A DNA stretch of 64,000 nt from Nitratireductor mangrovi. GTDB taxonomy: Bacteria; Pseudomonadota; Alphaproteobacteria; Rhizobiales; Rhizobiaceae. Below the pieces are notes generated by a model. It had not been told where the DNA came from. It saw nothing but the letters and a program-made list of their open reading frames with translations, and ran no database searches. Positions 9,056 through 19,374 of the stretch are shown piece after piece; within the stretch, counting starts at the first letter, position 1, and each line of letters begins with the position of its first letter. The translations under genes were made by a program, and so were the position numbers. The stretch is taken from contig NZ_CP042301.2 in assembly GCF_007922615.2 (NCBI RefSeq), forward strand, positions 434,001 to 498,000, written 5' to 3'.

Positions 9056-10426
9056 TCAGCCTGCCCGGTTGCGCTCCACCGTCAGGTGGCGGAACCCGGA
9101 CGTGTCGCCGGTAATGAGGTCGTGGGTGACGCGGTCGACCCAGCGATGGCCGCGGATCGCGCCGTTCGGCGTTTCCGAGATCACGTTGTCGGCAATCACC
9201 GCCGCGCCGGCGCCCTCGACGACGCTGACGGCGATGCCGGTGCCGGCACGTCGAATGATGTTGCCCGTCGCCGTCACGTTACGCAGGAACGGTCCCCAGC
9301 CGAGATGGAGGCCGAAGAGCGGCGCGTTTTCGACCACGTTGCCGGTAACGGCGGTGTCGGCTTCTGCGGTGATGCCGACACCGAAGCCGGGCGGATCGGC
9401 CTCGTAAGGACCGGAGGTCGAGAGGTTGCGTACCAGATTGCCCGAGCAGACGGCGAGGCGACCGCCTTCATTGTAGTTGACCATCGAGATGCCGTTGGCG
9501 GCGCCGTCGACGATGTTGCCGGCGATCAGAGCCCCCTCGTAGGCGAATTCCGAATAGACCGCCGTTTCACCGGAGCGCAGGCAGTTGTTGCCGGTGATCT
9601 GGATGTTGCTGCCGCCGTTCGAACGGATCGCGGAAAAGGCGCAGTCCGAGATGGCGTTGTCTGTGACCATGACGTTGCCGGCGCGGAAGACATTGATGCC
9701 GTTTCCGAACGGGCCGGTACCGCCATTGCGCGCAGCGATGCGGCTGACGCGGTTGCCGGAGACGATGGTGCCGTCTTCGCCCGGCTGCCAGCGATGGACC
9801 AGAATGCCATTGTTGCCGCAGTCGGAAATGGTGTTGCCGATGATCGAAAGGCCCGAGGCCTGGACGCTGTAGATCGCCGCGTCCGCAGCACCGGAAATCT
9901 CCGAGCGCTCGATGCGACCGGCGACGGCTTCCAGCGACAGCGCGTGCTTGCCGCTGCCGATGATGGTGCAGTTGTCGACTACCAGACGGCGGGCGCCGCG
10001 CACGGCGACCAGCGCCGGCACGTGATCGCTCATCCAGCGATTGGCGCCGTCGAGGGTGATGCCGGTCAGTTCCAGATGGTCGGCGGCTTCGGCCAGGAAC
10101 AGATGTCCGTTGCCGCCATAGATGATGCGTGAGGCGCCGGGAACGCCGGTCATGCGCAACTGCCGCGGCAGGATGATGTTGGAAACGACATAGTCGCCCG
10201 GCGGCAGGTAGACCGGCGCATCGCGGTCCGCCGCTTTTTGCAGGATGTCCTGAAACGCCTTGCTCTGGTCGTCATAGGTGCCGGGCTGCATGCCGAGTTC
10301 GGCCGCGTCGAGGCTGCCGCGGATAGAGGCCGTCTCGATCCCGGACAGGTTGGCGGCGCGGGCAGGCAGGGTCACCGCCGCACCCATGGCGGTTGCGCCC
10401 GCCAGAAACGCGCGTCTGTTCAGCAT
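9056..10426 (-). CDS. Tat-exported repetitive beta-helix protein (TIGR03808-like)
   Basis: A 456-residue protein with a twin-arginine signal (LNRRAFLAGATAMGAAVTLPARA) followed by repeats typical of right-handed parallel beta-helices: many N-x-I and G-N-x-V/I turns such as ITGNNCLRSG, VTDNAISDC and VSGNRVSR. This matches the TAT-translocated repetitive protein family of rhizobia. It is probably periplasmic or extracellular with a pectate-lyase-like fold. No lyase catalytic residues could be assigned. The ATG at 10426 is preferred over the GTG at 10432 because GGAG is 8 bases upstream of the ATG. Confidence 0.82.
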   Translation of the reverse strand: MLNRRAFLAGATAMGAAVTLPARAANLSGIETASIRGSLDAAELGMQPGTYDDQSKAFQDILQKAADRDAPVYLPPGDYVVSNIILPRQLRMTGVPGASRIIYGGNGHLFLAEAADHLELTGITLDGANRWMSDHVPALVAVRGARRLVVDNCTIIGSGKHALSLEAVAGRIERSEISGAADAAIYSVQASGLSIIGNTISDCGNNGILVHRWQPGEDGTIVSGNRVSRIAARNGGTGPFGNGINVFRAGNVMVTDNAISDCAFSAIRSNGGSNIQITGNNCLRSGETAVYSEFAYEGALIAGNIVDGAANGISMVNYNEGGRLAVCSGNLVRNLSTSGPYEADPPGFGVGITAEADTAVTGNVVENAPLFGLHLGWGPFLRNVTATGNIIRRAGTGIAVSVVEGAGAAVIADNVISETPNGAIRGHRWVDRVTHDLITGDTSGFRHLTVERNRAG

Positions 10427-10516
10427 TGGCACAGCTCCGAAGCTTCTTCCGATGACGGAGCAATCGGCGTGCCAGGCCGGCGCAAGCGAGGTCGCGAGCT
10501 GCAGCGATGCGAAGTT

Positions 10517-10900
10517 TCAGGTCTGTTCGGAGTGGTCGCGGAAGAAAGCCGCGGCGCCGGCCTCGTCGATCTCACCGGCGGCAAGCGACATCGTAAAGAC
10601 ATAAAGATGCCCGTCGTCCGCGGTCATCCGGCGGCCATTCAACGCCAGAAAAAGCATGGCGGTGACGATAGCTGTTCGCTTGTTGCCGTCCACGAACGGG
10701 TGGTTGCGGGCTAGCCCGAACGCATATGCCGCGGTCAGTTCGAAGACGTCGGGCTGGCCGTAGGCTGCCTTGTTGACCGCGCGGTGCAGCGCTGATTCGA
10801 GCGCGTTTTCGTCTCTGATACCGCTGGCGCCCCCGTGCCGTCGCAACTGTTCGGCATGAAGAGCTTCAACAACCTGCCGAGTGGGGAATTCCCACTTCAT
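10517..10900 (-). CDS. doc: Death-on-curing (Doc) family toxin
   Basis: A 127-residue Fic-fold toxin. The Fic/Doc motif HPFVDGNKRTA is at about residues 69-79, matching the H-x-F-x-[DN]-[AG]-N-K-R pattern of Doc proteins, which phosphorylate elongation factor Tu. The N-terminus has the Doc-like VVEALHAEQLRRHGG. Its start overlaps the stop of the antitoxin gene as ATGA, the usual toxin-antitoxin arrangement. All motif residues are intact, so it is probably functional. Confidence 0.9.
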   Translation of the reverse strand: MKWEFPTRQVVEALHAEQLRRHGGASGIRDENALESALHRAVNKAAYGQPDVFELTAAYAFGLARNHPFVDGNKRTAIVTAMLFLALNGRRMTADDGHLYVFTMSLAAGEIDEAGAAAFFRDHSEQT

Positions 10901-11118
10901 TCGGCGAGTTTCTGCAGGGCCACCTTGTAGCGGTCCATGATCTCGCGTGCGGTTTCCATCTGCCGCTCGAACGAGTCATCGGCGCGCGACAGGACGATTT
11001 CGCCATTGTCTTGAGAAATTACGACAGCGTCCCCGGCTTTGAGATTCAGGCTCTCGAGCAGTTCCTTCGGCAGAATCACGCCTTCGGAGTTGCCTATCTT
11101 GCGGATGACGGTGTTCAT
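10897..11118 (-). CDS. AbrB/MazE-family antitoxin of the Doc module
   Basis: A 73-residue DNA-binding antitoxin. The N-terminal swapped-hairpin domain is typical of SpoVT/AbrB (VIRKIGNSEGVILPKELLESL), and the acidic, helical C-terminus would wrap the toxin. The classical P1 partner of Doc is Phd, but AbrB-type partners are also found. The start ATG at 11118 gives the canonical N-terminus. An in-frame extension to 11145 would cross the -10 region. Overlaps doc by ATGA. Confidence 0.87.
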   Translation of the reverse strand: MNTVIRKIGNSEGVILPKELLESLNLKAGDAVVISQDNGEIVLSRADDSFERQMETAREIMDRYKVALQKLAE

Positions 11119-11133
11119 GGTCGCGGCCTCGCT

Positions 11134-11175
11134 GTTGCAACGCATATTATAACAGGCGATTGCCTGTGTTGCAAC
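11134..11175 (-). promoter_or_regulatory. Toxin-antitoxin promoter with embedded operator
   Basis: Read on the minus strand, TTGCAA (11174-11169) and a perfect TATAAT (11151-11146) are separated by 17 bases, a good sigma-70 promoter for the antitoxin-toxin operon. The spacer holds the perfect dyad ACAGGC-N4-GCCTGT (11152-11167). The 8-base palindrome GTTGCAAC occurs at 11134-11141 and again at 11168-11175. A repressor binding these sites would cover both promoter elements, as expected for autoregulation by the antitoxin. Confidence 0.65.
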
Positions 11176-11193
11176 GCTCGTTGAAACGCGCTC

Positions 11194-13317
11194 CTATCGC
11201 TCCAGAAGCCTGTCGACCAGCTCTTCCGCTGCTTCCGGAATGACCGTACCGGGTGGGAAGATGGCGGTCGCGCCAGCCTTCAGCACGGCGTCGAAATCGT
11301 CTGGCGGGATCACACCGCCGGCAACAATCATGATGTCGTCGCGGCCGAGCTTCCCGAGCGCCTCGGCAAGTTCCGGCACCAGCGTCAAATGGCCGGCGGC
11401 CAGTGAGGAGGCGCCGACGATCTGGACGTCATGCTCGACCGCCAGCCTGGCAATCTCGTCGGGCGTCTGGAACATGGCGCCCACCGTGACGTCGAAACCG
11501 AGATCGGCGAACGCGGTGGCGATCACCTTCTGACCGCGATCATGGCCATCCTGGCCCATCTTGGCGACCAGGATGCGTGGTGCGGCACCGGCCTTCTCGC
11601 GATAGGCCTCGACCTTTTGCTGCACCCGGTCGACGGCGGGACTGTCGCCGATCTCCTTGCGGTAGACACCGCTGATCGTCTGCACCGAGGCGACGTGGCG
11701 ACCGAAGACTTTCTCCAGCGCCAGTGAAATCTCGCCGACCGTGGCCTTGGCGCGGGCCGCCTTGACAGCGAACTCAAGGAGATTGCCGCCGCCGCTGGCC
11801 GCTTCGGTCAGCGCGGTCAGCGCGCTCTCCACGGCACCGACGTCGCGAGTACCTTTCAACTCCTGCAGCTTGGAAAGCTGGCGTGCGCGCACCTGGGCGT
11901 TGTCGACCTTGAGCACATCGACGTCCATCTCTTCGGCCGGGCGGAACGCGTTGACGCCGACCATCGTCTGGCGGCCGGAATCGATGCGCGCCTGGGTGCG
12001 CGCGGCCGCCTCCTCGATGCGCATCTTGGGGATGCCCTTCTCGATCGCCGCCGCCATGCCGCCAAGGCTCTCCACCTCCTCGATGTGGTCGAGCGCGCGT
12101 GCGGCAAGGTCGTGCGTAAGCTTTTCGACGAAGGCCGAACCGCCCCAGGGGTCGATGGTTCGGGTTGTGCCGGACTCCGTCTGCAGGATGATCTGCGTAT
12201 TGCGGGCGATACGGGCCGAATGGTCGGTCGGCAGCGCCAGCGCCTCGTCGAAGGCGTTGGTGTGCAGCGACTGCGTGCCGCCCTGGGTCGCCGCCATCGC
12301 CTCGATCATCGTGCGCACGATGTTGTTGTAGGGATCCTGTGCGGTCAGCGACCACCCCGACGTCTGGGTGTGAGCGCGGAGCGCCAGCGATTTCTGGCTC
12401 TTGGGCGCAAAGTTCTTCTGCATCAGCGACGCCCACAGGAGCCGTCCGGCACGCTGCTTGGCGACCTCCATGAAGAAGTTCATGCCGGCGTTCCAGAAGA
12501 AGGAGAGTCGCGGTGCGAACTGGTCGATGTCGAGCCCGGCGGCGATGCCGGCGCGGGCATATTCGATGCCGTCGGCGATCGTGTAGGCAAGCTCCAGGTC
12601 GACCGTCGCTCCGGCCTCCTGGATGTGATAGCCGGAGATCGAGATCGAATTGAACTTCGGCATCTTCTGCGCCGTGTAGGAAAAGATGTCGGAGATGATC
12701 CGCATCGACGGCTTCGGCGGGTAGATATAGGTGTTGCGGACCATGAACTCCTTGAGGATGTCGTTCTGGATGGTCCCGGCCAGTGCTTCCTCGGAGACGC
12801 CCTGTTCTTCTGCCGCCACGATGTAGAGCGCCATGATTGGTAGAACCGCACCGTTCATGGTCATCGATACTGTCATCTCGTCGAGCGGAATGCCGTCGAA
12901 CAGCTGGCGCATGTCGAGGATGGAATCGATCGCAACCCCGGCCATGCCGACATCGCCGGCGACGCGCGGATGGTCGCTGTCGTAACCGCGGTGGGTGGCG
13001 AGATCGAAGGCGACCGAAAGGCCCTTCTGGCCGGCGGCGAGGTTGCGCCGGTAGAAGGCGTTCGACTCTTCCGCTGTCGAAAACCCCGCATATTGACGGA
13101 TCGTCCAGGGCTGCTGGACATACATGGTCGGGTAAGGCCCGCGAACGAAGGGCGGGGCGCCGGGATAGGTGTCGAGATGGCTGAGGCCGGCAAGGTCGTC
13201 TTCCCCATAGACCTTGTAGACAGCGATTCCCTCCGGCGTCTCCAACGCGATACTGTCGTCCTTGACCGCGAAAGGCGCGGGTTTTTGCCAGGGTATCGTG
13301 GAAAAATCCGGGATCAT
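11194..13317 (-). CDS. scpA: Methylmalonyl-CoA mutase, large (catalytic) subunit
   Basis: Adenosylcobalamin-dependent isomerisation of methylmalonyl-CoA and succinyl-CoA in propionate, branched-chain amino acid and odd-chain fatty acid catabolism. The 707-residue product has the N-terminal TIM-barrel substrate domain ([21 protein letters not shown], then [20 protein letters not shown]) and a C-terminal B12-binding domain with the base-off signature DGHDRGQKV, whose His ligates cobalt. The ATG at 13317 overlaps the small-subunit stop as ATGA. Upstream in-frame sequence belongs to the small subunit in another frame. Confidence 0.95.
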   Translation of the reverse strand: MIPDFSTIPWQKPAPFAVKDDSIALETPEGIAVYKVYGEDDLAGLSHLDTYPGAPPFVRGPYPTMYVQQPWTIRQYAGFSTAEESNAFYRRNLAAGQKGLSVAFDLATHRGYDSDHPRVAGDVGMAGVAIDSILDMRQLFDGIPLDEMTVSMTMNGAVLPIMALYIVAAEEQGVSEEALAGTIQNDILKEFMVRNTYIYPPKPSMRIISDIFSYTAQKMPKFNSISISGYHIQEAGATVDLELAYTIADGIEYARAGIAAGLDIDQFAPRLSFFWNAGMNFFMEVAKQRAGRLLWASLMQKNFAPKSQKSLALRAHTQTSGWSLTAQDPYNNIVRTMIEAMAATQGGTQSLHTNAFDEALALPTDHSARIARNTQIILQTESGTTRTIDPWGGSAFVEKLTHDLAARALDHIEEVESLGGMAAAIEKGIPKMRIEEAAARTQARIDSGRQTMVGVNAFRPAEEMDVDVLKVDNAQVRARQLSKLQELKGTRDVGAVESALTALTEAASGGGNLLEFAVKAARAKATVGEISLALEKVFGRHVASVQTISGVYRKEIGDSPAVDRVQQKVEAYREKAGAAPRILVAKMGQDGHDRGQKVIATAFADLGFDVTVGAMFQTPDEIARLAVEHDVQIVGASSLAAGHLTLVPELAEALGKLGRDDIMIVAGGVIPPDDFDAVLKAGATAIFPPGTVIPEAAEELVDRLLER

Positions 13318-14753
13318 GCCTGCCTTCCGAGCAATTCGTCGAGGCGCGTCGGTGCAAGGGGCTCGCAATGGATCGTGCCGTCGGTCGGCAGCGGCCTGAC
13401 TTCGGCTTCCAGCACTTGAATCTCCCTTTCGCTCGCCGCCGGGTAGAGCGTGGTGCCGACGATTTCGCGAGATCCGTCCCGGTAGCTCGCGACGCGTTTC
13501 TCGGCCGTCGCTCGCACCCGTTCCTGGACGCGGCCGGCTGCCAGCGACTTCAGCGCCCCGCCCTCCTGTTCGATGCGCTGGAACTCCTCCCAGGCGGCCT
13601 CGCAGAGCGCCTCGGTGAGCGCGGCGGTGCCGCCGGCACCGGCTACCGGGTCGGCCACGAAACCGATGCCGCTTTCCTCCGCCAGCACCAACTGCGTGTT
13701 GCGGGCAACGCGACGGGCAAAGCCCTCCGGAAGGCCGTGGGTCAACGCGTGCGGAAGTACCGAAATCGAGTCTGCACCCCCGACGGCGGCGGCGAAGACG
13801 GCGATGGTGGAGCGCAGGATATTGGTCTCCGGGTCCTTGGCCGTCATCATTCGCCATGAGGTTTCGGCATGGATGGTGGCGGGCGACGGCTCGATGCCGC
13901 ACACTTCCTGGGCGCGCGCCCAGAGCCGCCGCAGTGCCCTGAGCTTGGCGATGGTGACGAACTGGTTCTGGTCGGCCGACGTGGCGAAGCCGACATGCGG
14001 CGCGGCGTAGACCAGTGGCTGGCGCGCCTTCTCGAACATGCGCAGGTGCGAAACCGCGGAGGCCAGCATGATGCCCAGTTCCTGGGCTTCGCTGGAGCCG
14101 CCATTGTGGCTGACCCTGCCGTCGGCTTCCAGGAGCACGCCCGGGACGCCAAGAGCGAAGAAATGCGCCAGCGATTGCGGCATCGAGGCCTCGAGCGCCT
14201 CGATCGACATGCGCAGCCGCCCGGTGCCGGCGAAGATGGCGGCGGGATCGATGCCGAATGCGAGTTGCAGGCGGGCCGGATCGGCCTGTTTGGCGGTCAG
14301 CGAGGCCACCAGCCAGTCGATCGAGGTGCGGCTCATCGGATGCGCGTCGATGCGCAGGGCGAGACGATTGAGCGGCACGTTGTCCAGCGCGCGGTCGAAG
14401 GCCTCGCTCGTGCAGGGCAGGCCGTAACCAAAGGCGTTGGGAGCGCCTTCAAAGACCAGCGAAAGGCCGGTGGCGCCGCCCTCGATGTCCTCGATCGCCT
14501 GCCGGTTGGCGCGCGCCGGGTCGGGATCGTCGACGCGTTGCATGATCCGCCACGGCGCGGAGGTGTCGATCCTTCCCGACGGCAACGGGTGGACGGAGCG
14601 GGGGTAGAGCGGCTCGATCTTGATGCCGTCATCGGTGCTCGAGACGAGGGCTTCGTCGAACGATGCCCCCTTGAGCGCCTTTTCCGCGAGCGCTCGCCAA
14701 GCGGCTTCGTCGACCGGCGGAAAGGAGATGTCGCTGATCAGTTTGTGGTCCAT
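13314..14753 (-). CDS. mutA: Methylmalonyl-CoA mutase, small subunit
   Basis: A 479-residue homologue of the large subunit that supports the heterodimer. It retains the barrel-like blocks ([40 protein letters not shown]) but ends before the B12-binding domain and has no DGHDRG motif, as expected for the non-catalytic subunit. The start ATG at 14753 gives [20 protein letters not shown]. It leads a two-gene minus-strand operon with ATGA overlap to the large subunit. The 283 bases to the divergent HerA-like gene hold both promoters. Confidence 0.92.
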   Translation of the reverse strand: MDHKLISDISFPPVDEAAWRALAEKALKGASFDEALVSSTDDGIKIEPLYPRSVHPLPSGRIDTSAPWRIMQRVDDPDPARANRQAIEDIEGGATGLSLVFEGAPNAFGYGLPCTSEAFDRALDNVPLNRLALRIDAHPMSRTSIDWLVASLTAKQADPARLQLAFGIDPAAIFAGTGRLRMSIEALEASMPQSLAHFFALGVPGVLLEADGRVSHNGGSSEAQELGIMLASAVSHLRMFEKARQPLVYAAPHVGFATSADQNQFVTIAKLRALRRLWARAQEVCGIEPSPATIHAETSWRMMTAKDPETNILRSTIAVFAAAVGGADSISVLPHALTHGLPEGFARRVARNTQLVLAEESGIGFVADPVAGAGGTAALTEALCEAAWEEFQRIEQEGGALKSLAAGRVQERVRATAEKRVASYRDGSREIVGTTLYPAASEREIQVLEAEVRPLPTDGTIHCEPLAPTRLDELLGRQA

Positions 14754-15036
14754 GGCAGTCGGGTCGAGTTCCCCCACAACAAGGTCCAGCCTAGAGGTCA
14801 GGCATGGACCCGGCAACAAATCCGGCCGGCCGGCCGCGCAGCGGTGGAACAGTGCGACCTTTTCGCATCACCGGCCCGGCTGCCTTGCAGCTTCCGATAC
14901 AGTCGGACGGCAGGCTCGGCAACCGCACTTTCGACAAACGTCCGGGAAGTTGTGGCCGGCGGCGCGCATGTCTATACGTCAGGTGGACGCGGCTGGCGCC
15001 ATGGCCTGTCGCGACAATTTGCGACGAGGGACCCAT

Positions 15037-16632
15037 ATGGCGCAGGACGAGAGCCTCTTCATCGGCGCGAGCCGCAAGCCGGACGACAGCTACCAGTCAT
15101 CCGAGCAGTTGCTGCTGAAATATGCCAACCGGCACGGCCTGGTGACCGGGGCGACCGGCACCGGAAAGACCGTGACCCTGCAGATCCTGGCTGAAGGCTT
15201 CTCCAATGCCGGCGTCCCGGTCTTCTGCGCTGACGTCAAGGGCGACCTTTCGGGCATCGCCGTCATGGGCGAGGCGAAGGATTTTCTCCTGAAGCGCGCG
15301 GAGACCATCAAGCTCGACCCGTACGAGTTCCAGGAATTCCCGGTGATCTTCTGGGATCTGTTCGGAGAGAAGGGTCACCCAGTACGGACCACCGTTGCGG
15401 AGATGGGGCCGCTGCTATTGTCGCGGCTGATGAACCTCTCCGACGCACAGGAAGGCGTCATGAACATCGCCTTCCGCATAGCCGACGAGGAGGGCATGGC
15501 ACTTCTCGACATGAAGGACCTGCAGGCGATGCTGGCCGACATTGCCGAGCGCGCCGACGAGATCGGCCGCACCTACGGTAATGTCAGCAAGGCCTCGGTC
15601 GGCGCCATCCAGCGCTCGCTGCTGGTGCTGGAGCAGCAGGGCGGCAACCATTTCTTCGGCGAACCGGCACTCAAGATCGCCGACCTGATGCGCACCACGC
15701 GCGACGGACGCGGCGCGATCAACGTCCTCGCCGCCGACAAGCTGATGATGAACCCGCGGCTCTATTCGACGTTCCTGCTGTGGCTGATGTCGGAACTGTT
15801 CGAGGAACTGCCCGAGGTGGGCGATCCCGACCGCCCGCGCCTGGTCTTTTTCTTCGACGAGGCGCATCTCCTGTTCGATGAGGCTCCGAAAGCGCTGGTC
15901 GACCGGGTCGAGCAGGTGGTGCGGCTGATCCGGTCGAAGGGCGTCGGCGTCTATTTCGTCACCCAGAACCCGCTGGACGTGCCGGACACGGTTCTCTCCC
16001 AGCTCGGCCATCGCATCCAGCATGCCCTGCGCGCGTATACGCCGCGGGAACAGAAGGCGGTGAAGACGGCAGCCGAAACCTTCCGGCCCAATCCCGACTT
16101 CGACTGTGCCGAGGCGATCACCCAGCTGGGCGTGGGCGAGGCGCTGGTCTCGACGCTGGAAGCCAAGGGTATCCCGTCGATGGTGCAGCGGACGCTGATC
16201 CGGCCGCCGGCTTCACGGCTGGGGCCGATCGACGATGGCGAACGCAAGGAGGTGATGGCGATCAGCCCGGTCGCCGGTCAATACGACGAGAACGTCGATC
16301 GCGAATCGGCCTTCGAGATGCTGCAGAAGAAGGCCGCAGCGGCGGCCAAGGCGGAAGAGGAAGCGGCGCGGCGCGAGGAGGAGGACGATCACGGGGACAG
16401 TGGCCGTCGCGGCCGATGGACCTTGCCCGACTTCGACGACGATGATGACGACGATCGCAGGAGCAGCCGCCGGACGTCTACACGCAGCAGGACCACCACG
16501 ACGCGGCGACGCTCATCGAACCGGCAAGGCGTCGCCGAAGCGGCGATCAAGTCGGTCGTGCGGTCGGTCGGGACGCAGGTCGGGCGCGCCATCGTGCGCG
16601 GTATCTTGGGCAGCCTGAAGAAGGGGCGTTGA
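15037..16632 (+). CDS. HerA-like ATPase, DUF853 family
   Basis: A 531-residue P-loop ATPase of the HerA/FtsK superfamily, family DUF853. Walker A is GATGTGKT near residue 38, Walker B is [14 protein letters not shown] near residue 272, and an arginine-bearing segment [20 protein letters not shown] follows. After about residue 430 the chain becomes low-complexity: a charged helix rich in Lys and Glu, a run of Asp, then Ser/Arg/Thr repeats before a short conserved C-terminus ([20 protein letters not shown]). The ATG at 15037 has GAGGG 6 bases upstream. The role is probably DNA translocation or repair, but none is established for the family. Confidence 0.85.
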   Translation: MAQDESLFIGASRKPDDSYQSSEQLLLKYANRHGLVTGATGTGKTVTLQILAEGFSNAGVPVFCADVKGDLSGIAVMGEAKDFLLKRAETIKLDPYEFQEFPVIFWDLFGEKGHPVRTTVAEMGPLLLSRLMNLSDAQEGVMNIAFRIADEEGMALLDMKDLQAMLADIAERADEIGRTYGNVSKASVGAIQRSLLVLEQQGGNHFFGEPALKIADLMRTTRDGRGAINVLAADKLMMNPRLYSTFLLWLMSELFEELPEVGDPDRPRLVFFFDEAHLLFDEAPKALVDRVEQVVRLIRSKGVGVYFVTQNPLDVPDTVLSQLGHRIQHALRAYTPREQKAVKTAAETFRPNPDFDCAEAITQLGVGEALVSTLEAKGIPSMVQRTLIRPPASRLGPIDDGERKEVMAISPVAGQYDENVDRESAFEMLQKKAAAAAKAEEEAARREEEDDHGDSGRRGRWTLPDFDDDDDDDRRSSRRTSTRSRTTTTRRRSSNRQGVAEAAIKSVVRSVGTQVGRAIVRGILGSLKKGR

Positions 16633-16653
16633 CGGCCCGGCCGCGGGCGGCGG

Positions 16654-17394
16654 TCAGGAAACGACCGCGCCCAGGCCCGAGGTGACCAGGATCGGGGTGC
16701 GGTTGGGCACCCGGTCGTAAAGGTCCATCACGTCCTGATTCATCATGCGCACGCAGCCTGACGACACCGACTTGCCGATCGTCCACCACTCTGGCGAACC
16801 ATGCACGCGGTAGAGCGTGTCGACACCGTCCTGAAAAATGTAGAGCGCGCGCGAGCCAAGCGGGTTGTCCAGCCCGGGCGCCATGCCGCCATTCTCGGCA
16901 CTGTATTTTTCCAGTTCCGGCTGGCGCTTGATCATCTCGGCCGGCGGCGTCCATGTCGGCCATTTGCGCTTCCACTGGATGATCGCACGGCCGGACCATT
17001 CGAAGCCGGCGCGGCCGAGGCCGACGCCGTAGCGGATCGCCTCGCCGCCCTCGCGCACGAGGTAAAGGTGATGCGCGGAGGTATCGACGACGACGGTTCC
17101 CGGCCGCTCGCCGGTGGGATCGGGCACGAGACGGCGAAGATAACGCCGATCCATCTTGTCGAGCGGGATCGCCGGCAACTCGTAGCCCTCGTCGACCACC
17201 GGCCCATACATCTCGGCATAGCTGCCGAAGGCGGAGTCGACGCCGAGCTTGGGTCGTCCCGGTTCGTCCGAGCGGGGCACGCTGGCGGTCGTGGTGCAGG
17301 AAGCCAGTGCAGCGGACGCCAGACCGGTTCCGACGCCGACCAGAAGCGAGCGACGCGATAGCCTGTTGGCAGGCGGATGATAATTGCCGGACAT
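16654..17394 (-). CDS. L,D-transpeptidase (YkuD family), Tat lipoprotein-like
   Basis: Cross-links peptidoglycan stems or attaches proteins to them in the periplasm. The 246-residue chain begins with a twin-arginine stretch (SRRSLLVGVGTGLASAALASC) that ends in a lipobox-like LASC. The YkuD catalytic motif is intact: HGSPEWWTIGKSVSSGCVRM, with the active His and Cys near residues 204 and 219. The ATG at 17394 follows AGAGG. It is convergent with the HerA-like gene and separated from it by 21 bases. Confidence 0.9.
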   Translation of the reverse strand: MSGNYHPPANRLSRRSLLVGVGTGLASAALASCTTTASVPRSDEPGRPKLGVDSAFGSYAEMYGPVVDEGYELPAIPLDKMDRRYLRRLVPDPTGERPGTVVVDTSAHHLYLVREGGEAIRYGVGLGRAGFEWSGRAIIQWKRKWPTWTPPAEMIKRQPELEKYSAENGGMAPGLDNPLGSRALYIFQDGVDTLYRVHGSPEWWTIGKSVSSGCVRMMNQDVMDLYDRVPNRTPILVTSGLGAVVS

Positions 17395-17600
17395 GATACC
17401 TCTTAGATGCAAGCCACTAGAAACGATTCAACGTCCGGCGCGCCGAACGTTCCTCCCGCGAGCGGGATATGGGGCGTCAATTGAGGCGGCGGGGTGAACA
17501 AAGGGAGGCGCTGTTGTGATCGCGCACCACCTGTTGCAGCTCTGCAACGCCGAGGGCTGGTGGCGGCAAGAATCGGACGAGCCCCGCCAAACTGTGCGGG

Positions 17601-18260
17601 TTAGGAGAGCCCCTCCAGCGACGGCAGGATGAGCGCCGGTGAGAAATCCCGGTATTCGTCGGGCTGGTTGGCGCGGTTGATCCAGACCGTGCGGAAGCCG
17701 AACTTGGTCGCCCCGGCGATGTCCCAGCGGTTGGACGACTGGAAGGAGACCGCGTCTGGATAAAGGCGCCAGGCCGTGGTCACCATGTCGTAGACCTGCG
17801 GATCGGTCTTGAAGCGGCCGATGTCGTCGACGGAAAAGACGTCGTCCAGAAGCGGATCGAGCGCGGCCGACTTCACCGCCGCTTCGAGCATGGCGCGCGA
17901 GCCGTTGGACAGGATCGCCAGCCGGGCGCCATCCGCCTTCAAGGCCTTGAGGACGGCAGGCACCTCCGGATAGCAGTCGAGTCGCCAGTAGGCGTCGAGC
18001 AGATCCTGTCTGGCTGACCGGTTGGCGGACGGCACCTTCTCGAACGCATGGTCGAGCGCCTGTTCGGTCAACTGCCAAAAGTCCTGGAAAGCGCCCATCA
18101 TGGTGCGCACCCAGGAATATTCGAGCTGCTTGGCGCGCCATATTTCGGAAAGCTGTTGTCCGTCGGGCCCGACCGCCTCGGCGTGACGGCGCACAGCGGC
18201 GTGTACGTCGAACAAAGTGCCATAGGCATCAAAGACAAAGGCTGTGTGGCGCATGACCAT
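17601..18260 (-). CDS. Haloacid dehalogenase, type II
   Basis: A 219-residue HAD-superfamily enzyme that replaces the halogen of 2-haloacids with hydroxyl. Motif 1 is FDAYGTLFDVHA with the nucleophilic Asp, motif 2 is LSNGSRAML, motif 3 is a Lys in FKTDPQVYDM, and the late motif SSNRWDIAGATKFG is specific to type II dehalogenases. The start could be 18260 or the ATG at 18254. Neither has a strong ribosome site, and the longer is listed. The 206 bases to the next minus-strand gene hold no recognised element. Confidence 0.87.
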   Translation of the reverse strand: MVMRHTAFVFDAYGTLFDVHAAVRRHAEAVGPDGQQLSEIWRAKQLEYSWVRTMMGAFQDFWQLTEQALDHAFEKVPSANRSARQDLLDAYWRLDCYPEVPAVLKALKADGARLAILSNGSRAMLEAAVKSAALDPLLDDVFSVDDIGRFKTDPQVYDMVTTAWRLYPDAVSFQSSNRWDIAGATKFGFRTVWINRANQPDEYRDFSPALILPSLEGLS

Positions 18261-18403
18261 CCGTTTCCGCTCTGGCCGAGACTTGATCCGATGCGGGCTA
18301 TGGGGTCAAGGGCGCGCTGGCGCAAGCGGTTTGCGGGCGAATGCGATTGACGCGCCGCCGTGAAAGACTATCCATAGGCCCCGAACTGGAGGACGATCGG
18401 CTC

Positions 18404-19279
18404 ATGGCGGTTGATACGAGCGCGCAGTCGCAGACTTGGACCTATGTTGACGGTGACTGGCACGAGGGCAACGTCGCCCTGATCGGTCCCCGTAGCCATG
18501 CCATGTGGCTGGGCAGCAGCGTCTTTGACGGGGCGCGCTGGTTTGACGGCGTGGCGCCGGACCTCGATCGTCACAGCGAGCGGGTGAACGCATCGGCGAC
18601 CGCGCTCGGACTGAAGCCGACCAAGACGGCCGAAGAGATCGCCGGTCTGACGCTCGACGGGCTGAAGAAGTTTGACGGCAAAACGGCGGTCTATATCCGT
18701 CCGATGTACTGGGCCGAGCATGGCGGCTATATGGGCGTGCCGGCCGAGCCGTCCTCGACCCGCTTCTGCCTTTGCCTCTACGAGGCGCCGATGATCGCGC
18801 CGTCGGGCTTCTCGGTGACCGTGTCGCCGTTCCGCCGCCCGACGATCGAGACCATGCCGACCAACGCCAAGGCGGGCTGTCTCTATCCGAATAACGGCCG
18901 CGCCATCATCGAGGCAAAGTCGCGCGGCTTCGACAACGCGCTGGTGCTGGACATGCTCGGCAACGTCGCCGAGACCGGAACGTCGAATATTTTCCTGGCC
19001 AAGGACGGCGAAGTCTTCACCCCGGTGGCCAATGGCACCTTTCTTTCCGGGATCACGCGTTCGCGCACGATCGGCCTGTTGGCGGAGGCTGGCATCAAGG
19101 TCACCGAGAAGACGCTGTCGGTCGCCGATTTCCTGAATGCCGACGAGGTGTTTTCGACCGGCAACCATTCCAAGGTGGTCCCCGTTATCCAGGTCGAGGA
19201 CCGCCAGTTGCAGCCGGGCCCGATGGCCAAGAAGGCGCGCGACCTTTATTGGGACTGGGCCCACTCGCTGGCGGCGTAG
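18404..19279 (+). CDS. Class IV aminotransferase, branched-chain type
   Basis: A 291-residue PLP-dependent fold-type IV transaminase, probably for branched-chain amino acids. The N-terminal SHAMWLGSSVFDGARWFDG and the block NALVLDMLGNVAETGTSNIFLAKDG match the family, and the PLP lysine is in TNAKAGCLYPNN near residue 155. It is closest to the short rhizobial branched-chain aminotransferase-like proteins rather than canonical IlvE of about 310-360 residues. The ATG at 18404 has GGAGG 11 bases upstream. D-amino-acid transaminase is a less likely alternative. Confidence 0.82.
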   Translation: MAVDTSAQSQTWTYVDGDWHEGNVALIGPRSHAMWLGSSVFDGARWFDGVAPDLDRHSERVNASATALGLKPTKTAEEIAGLTLDGLKKFDGKTAVYIRPMYWAEHGGYMGVPAEPSSTRFCLCLYEAPMIAPSGFSVTVSPFRRPTIETMPTNAKAGCLYPNNGRAIIEAKSRGFDNALVLDMLGNVAETGTSNIFLAKDGEVFTPVANGTFLSGITRSRTIGLLAEAGIKVTEKTLSVADFLNADEVFSTGNHSKVVPVIQVEDRQLQPGPMAKKARDLYWDWAHSLAA

Positions 19280-19374
19280 GATGGCATGAAGCCATCGTCG
19301 GTCCTTGCGGCTGCCGCGGCCGGCGCCTAGCTGAACAGCGGAACACGATTTTGTTCGAGAAGGAGAATTGAGCC

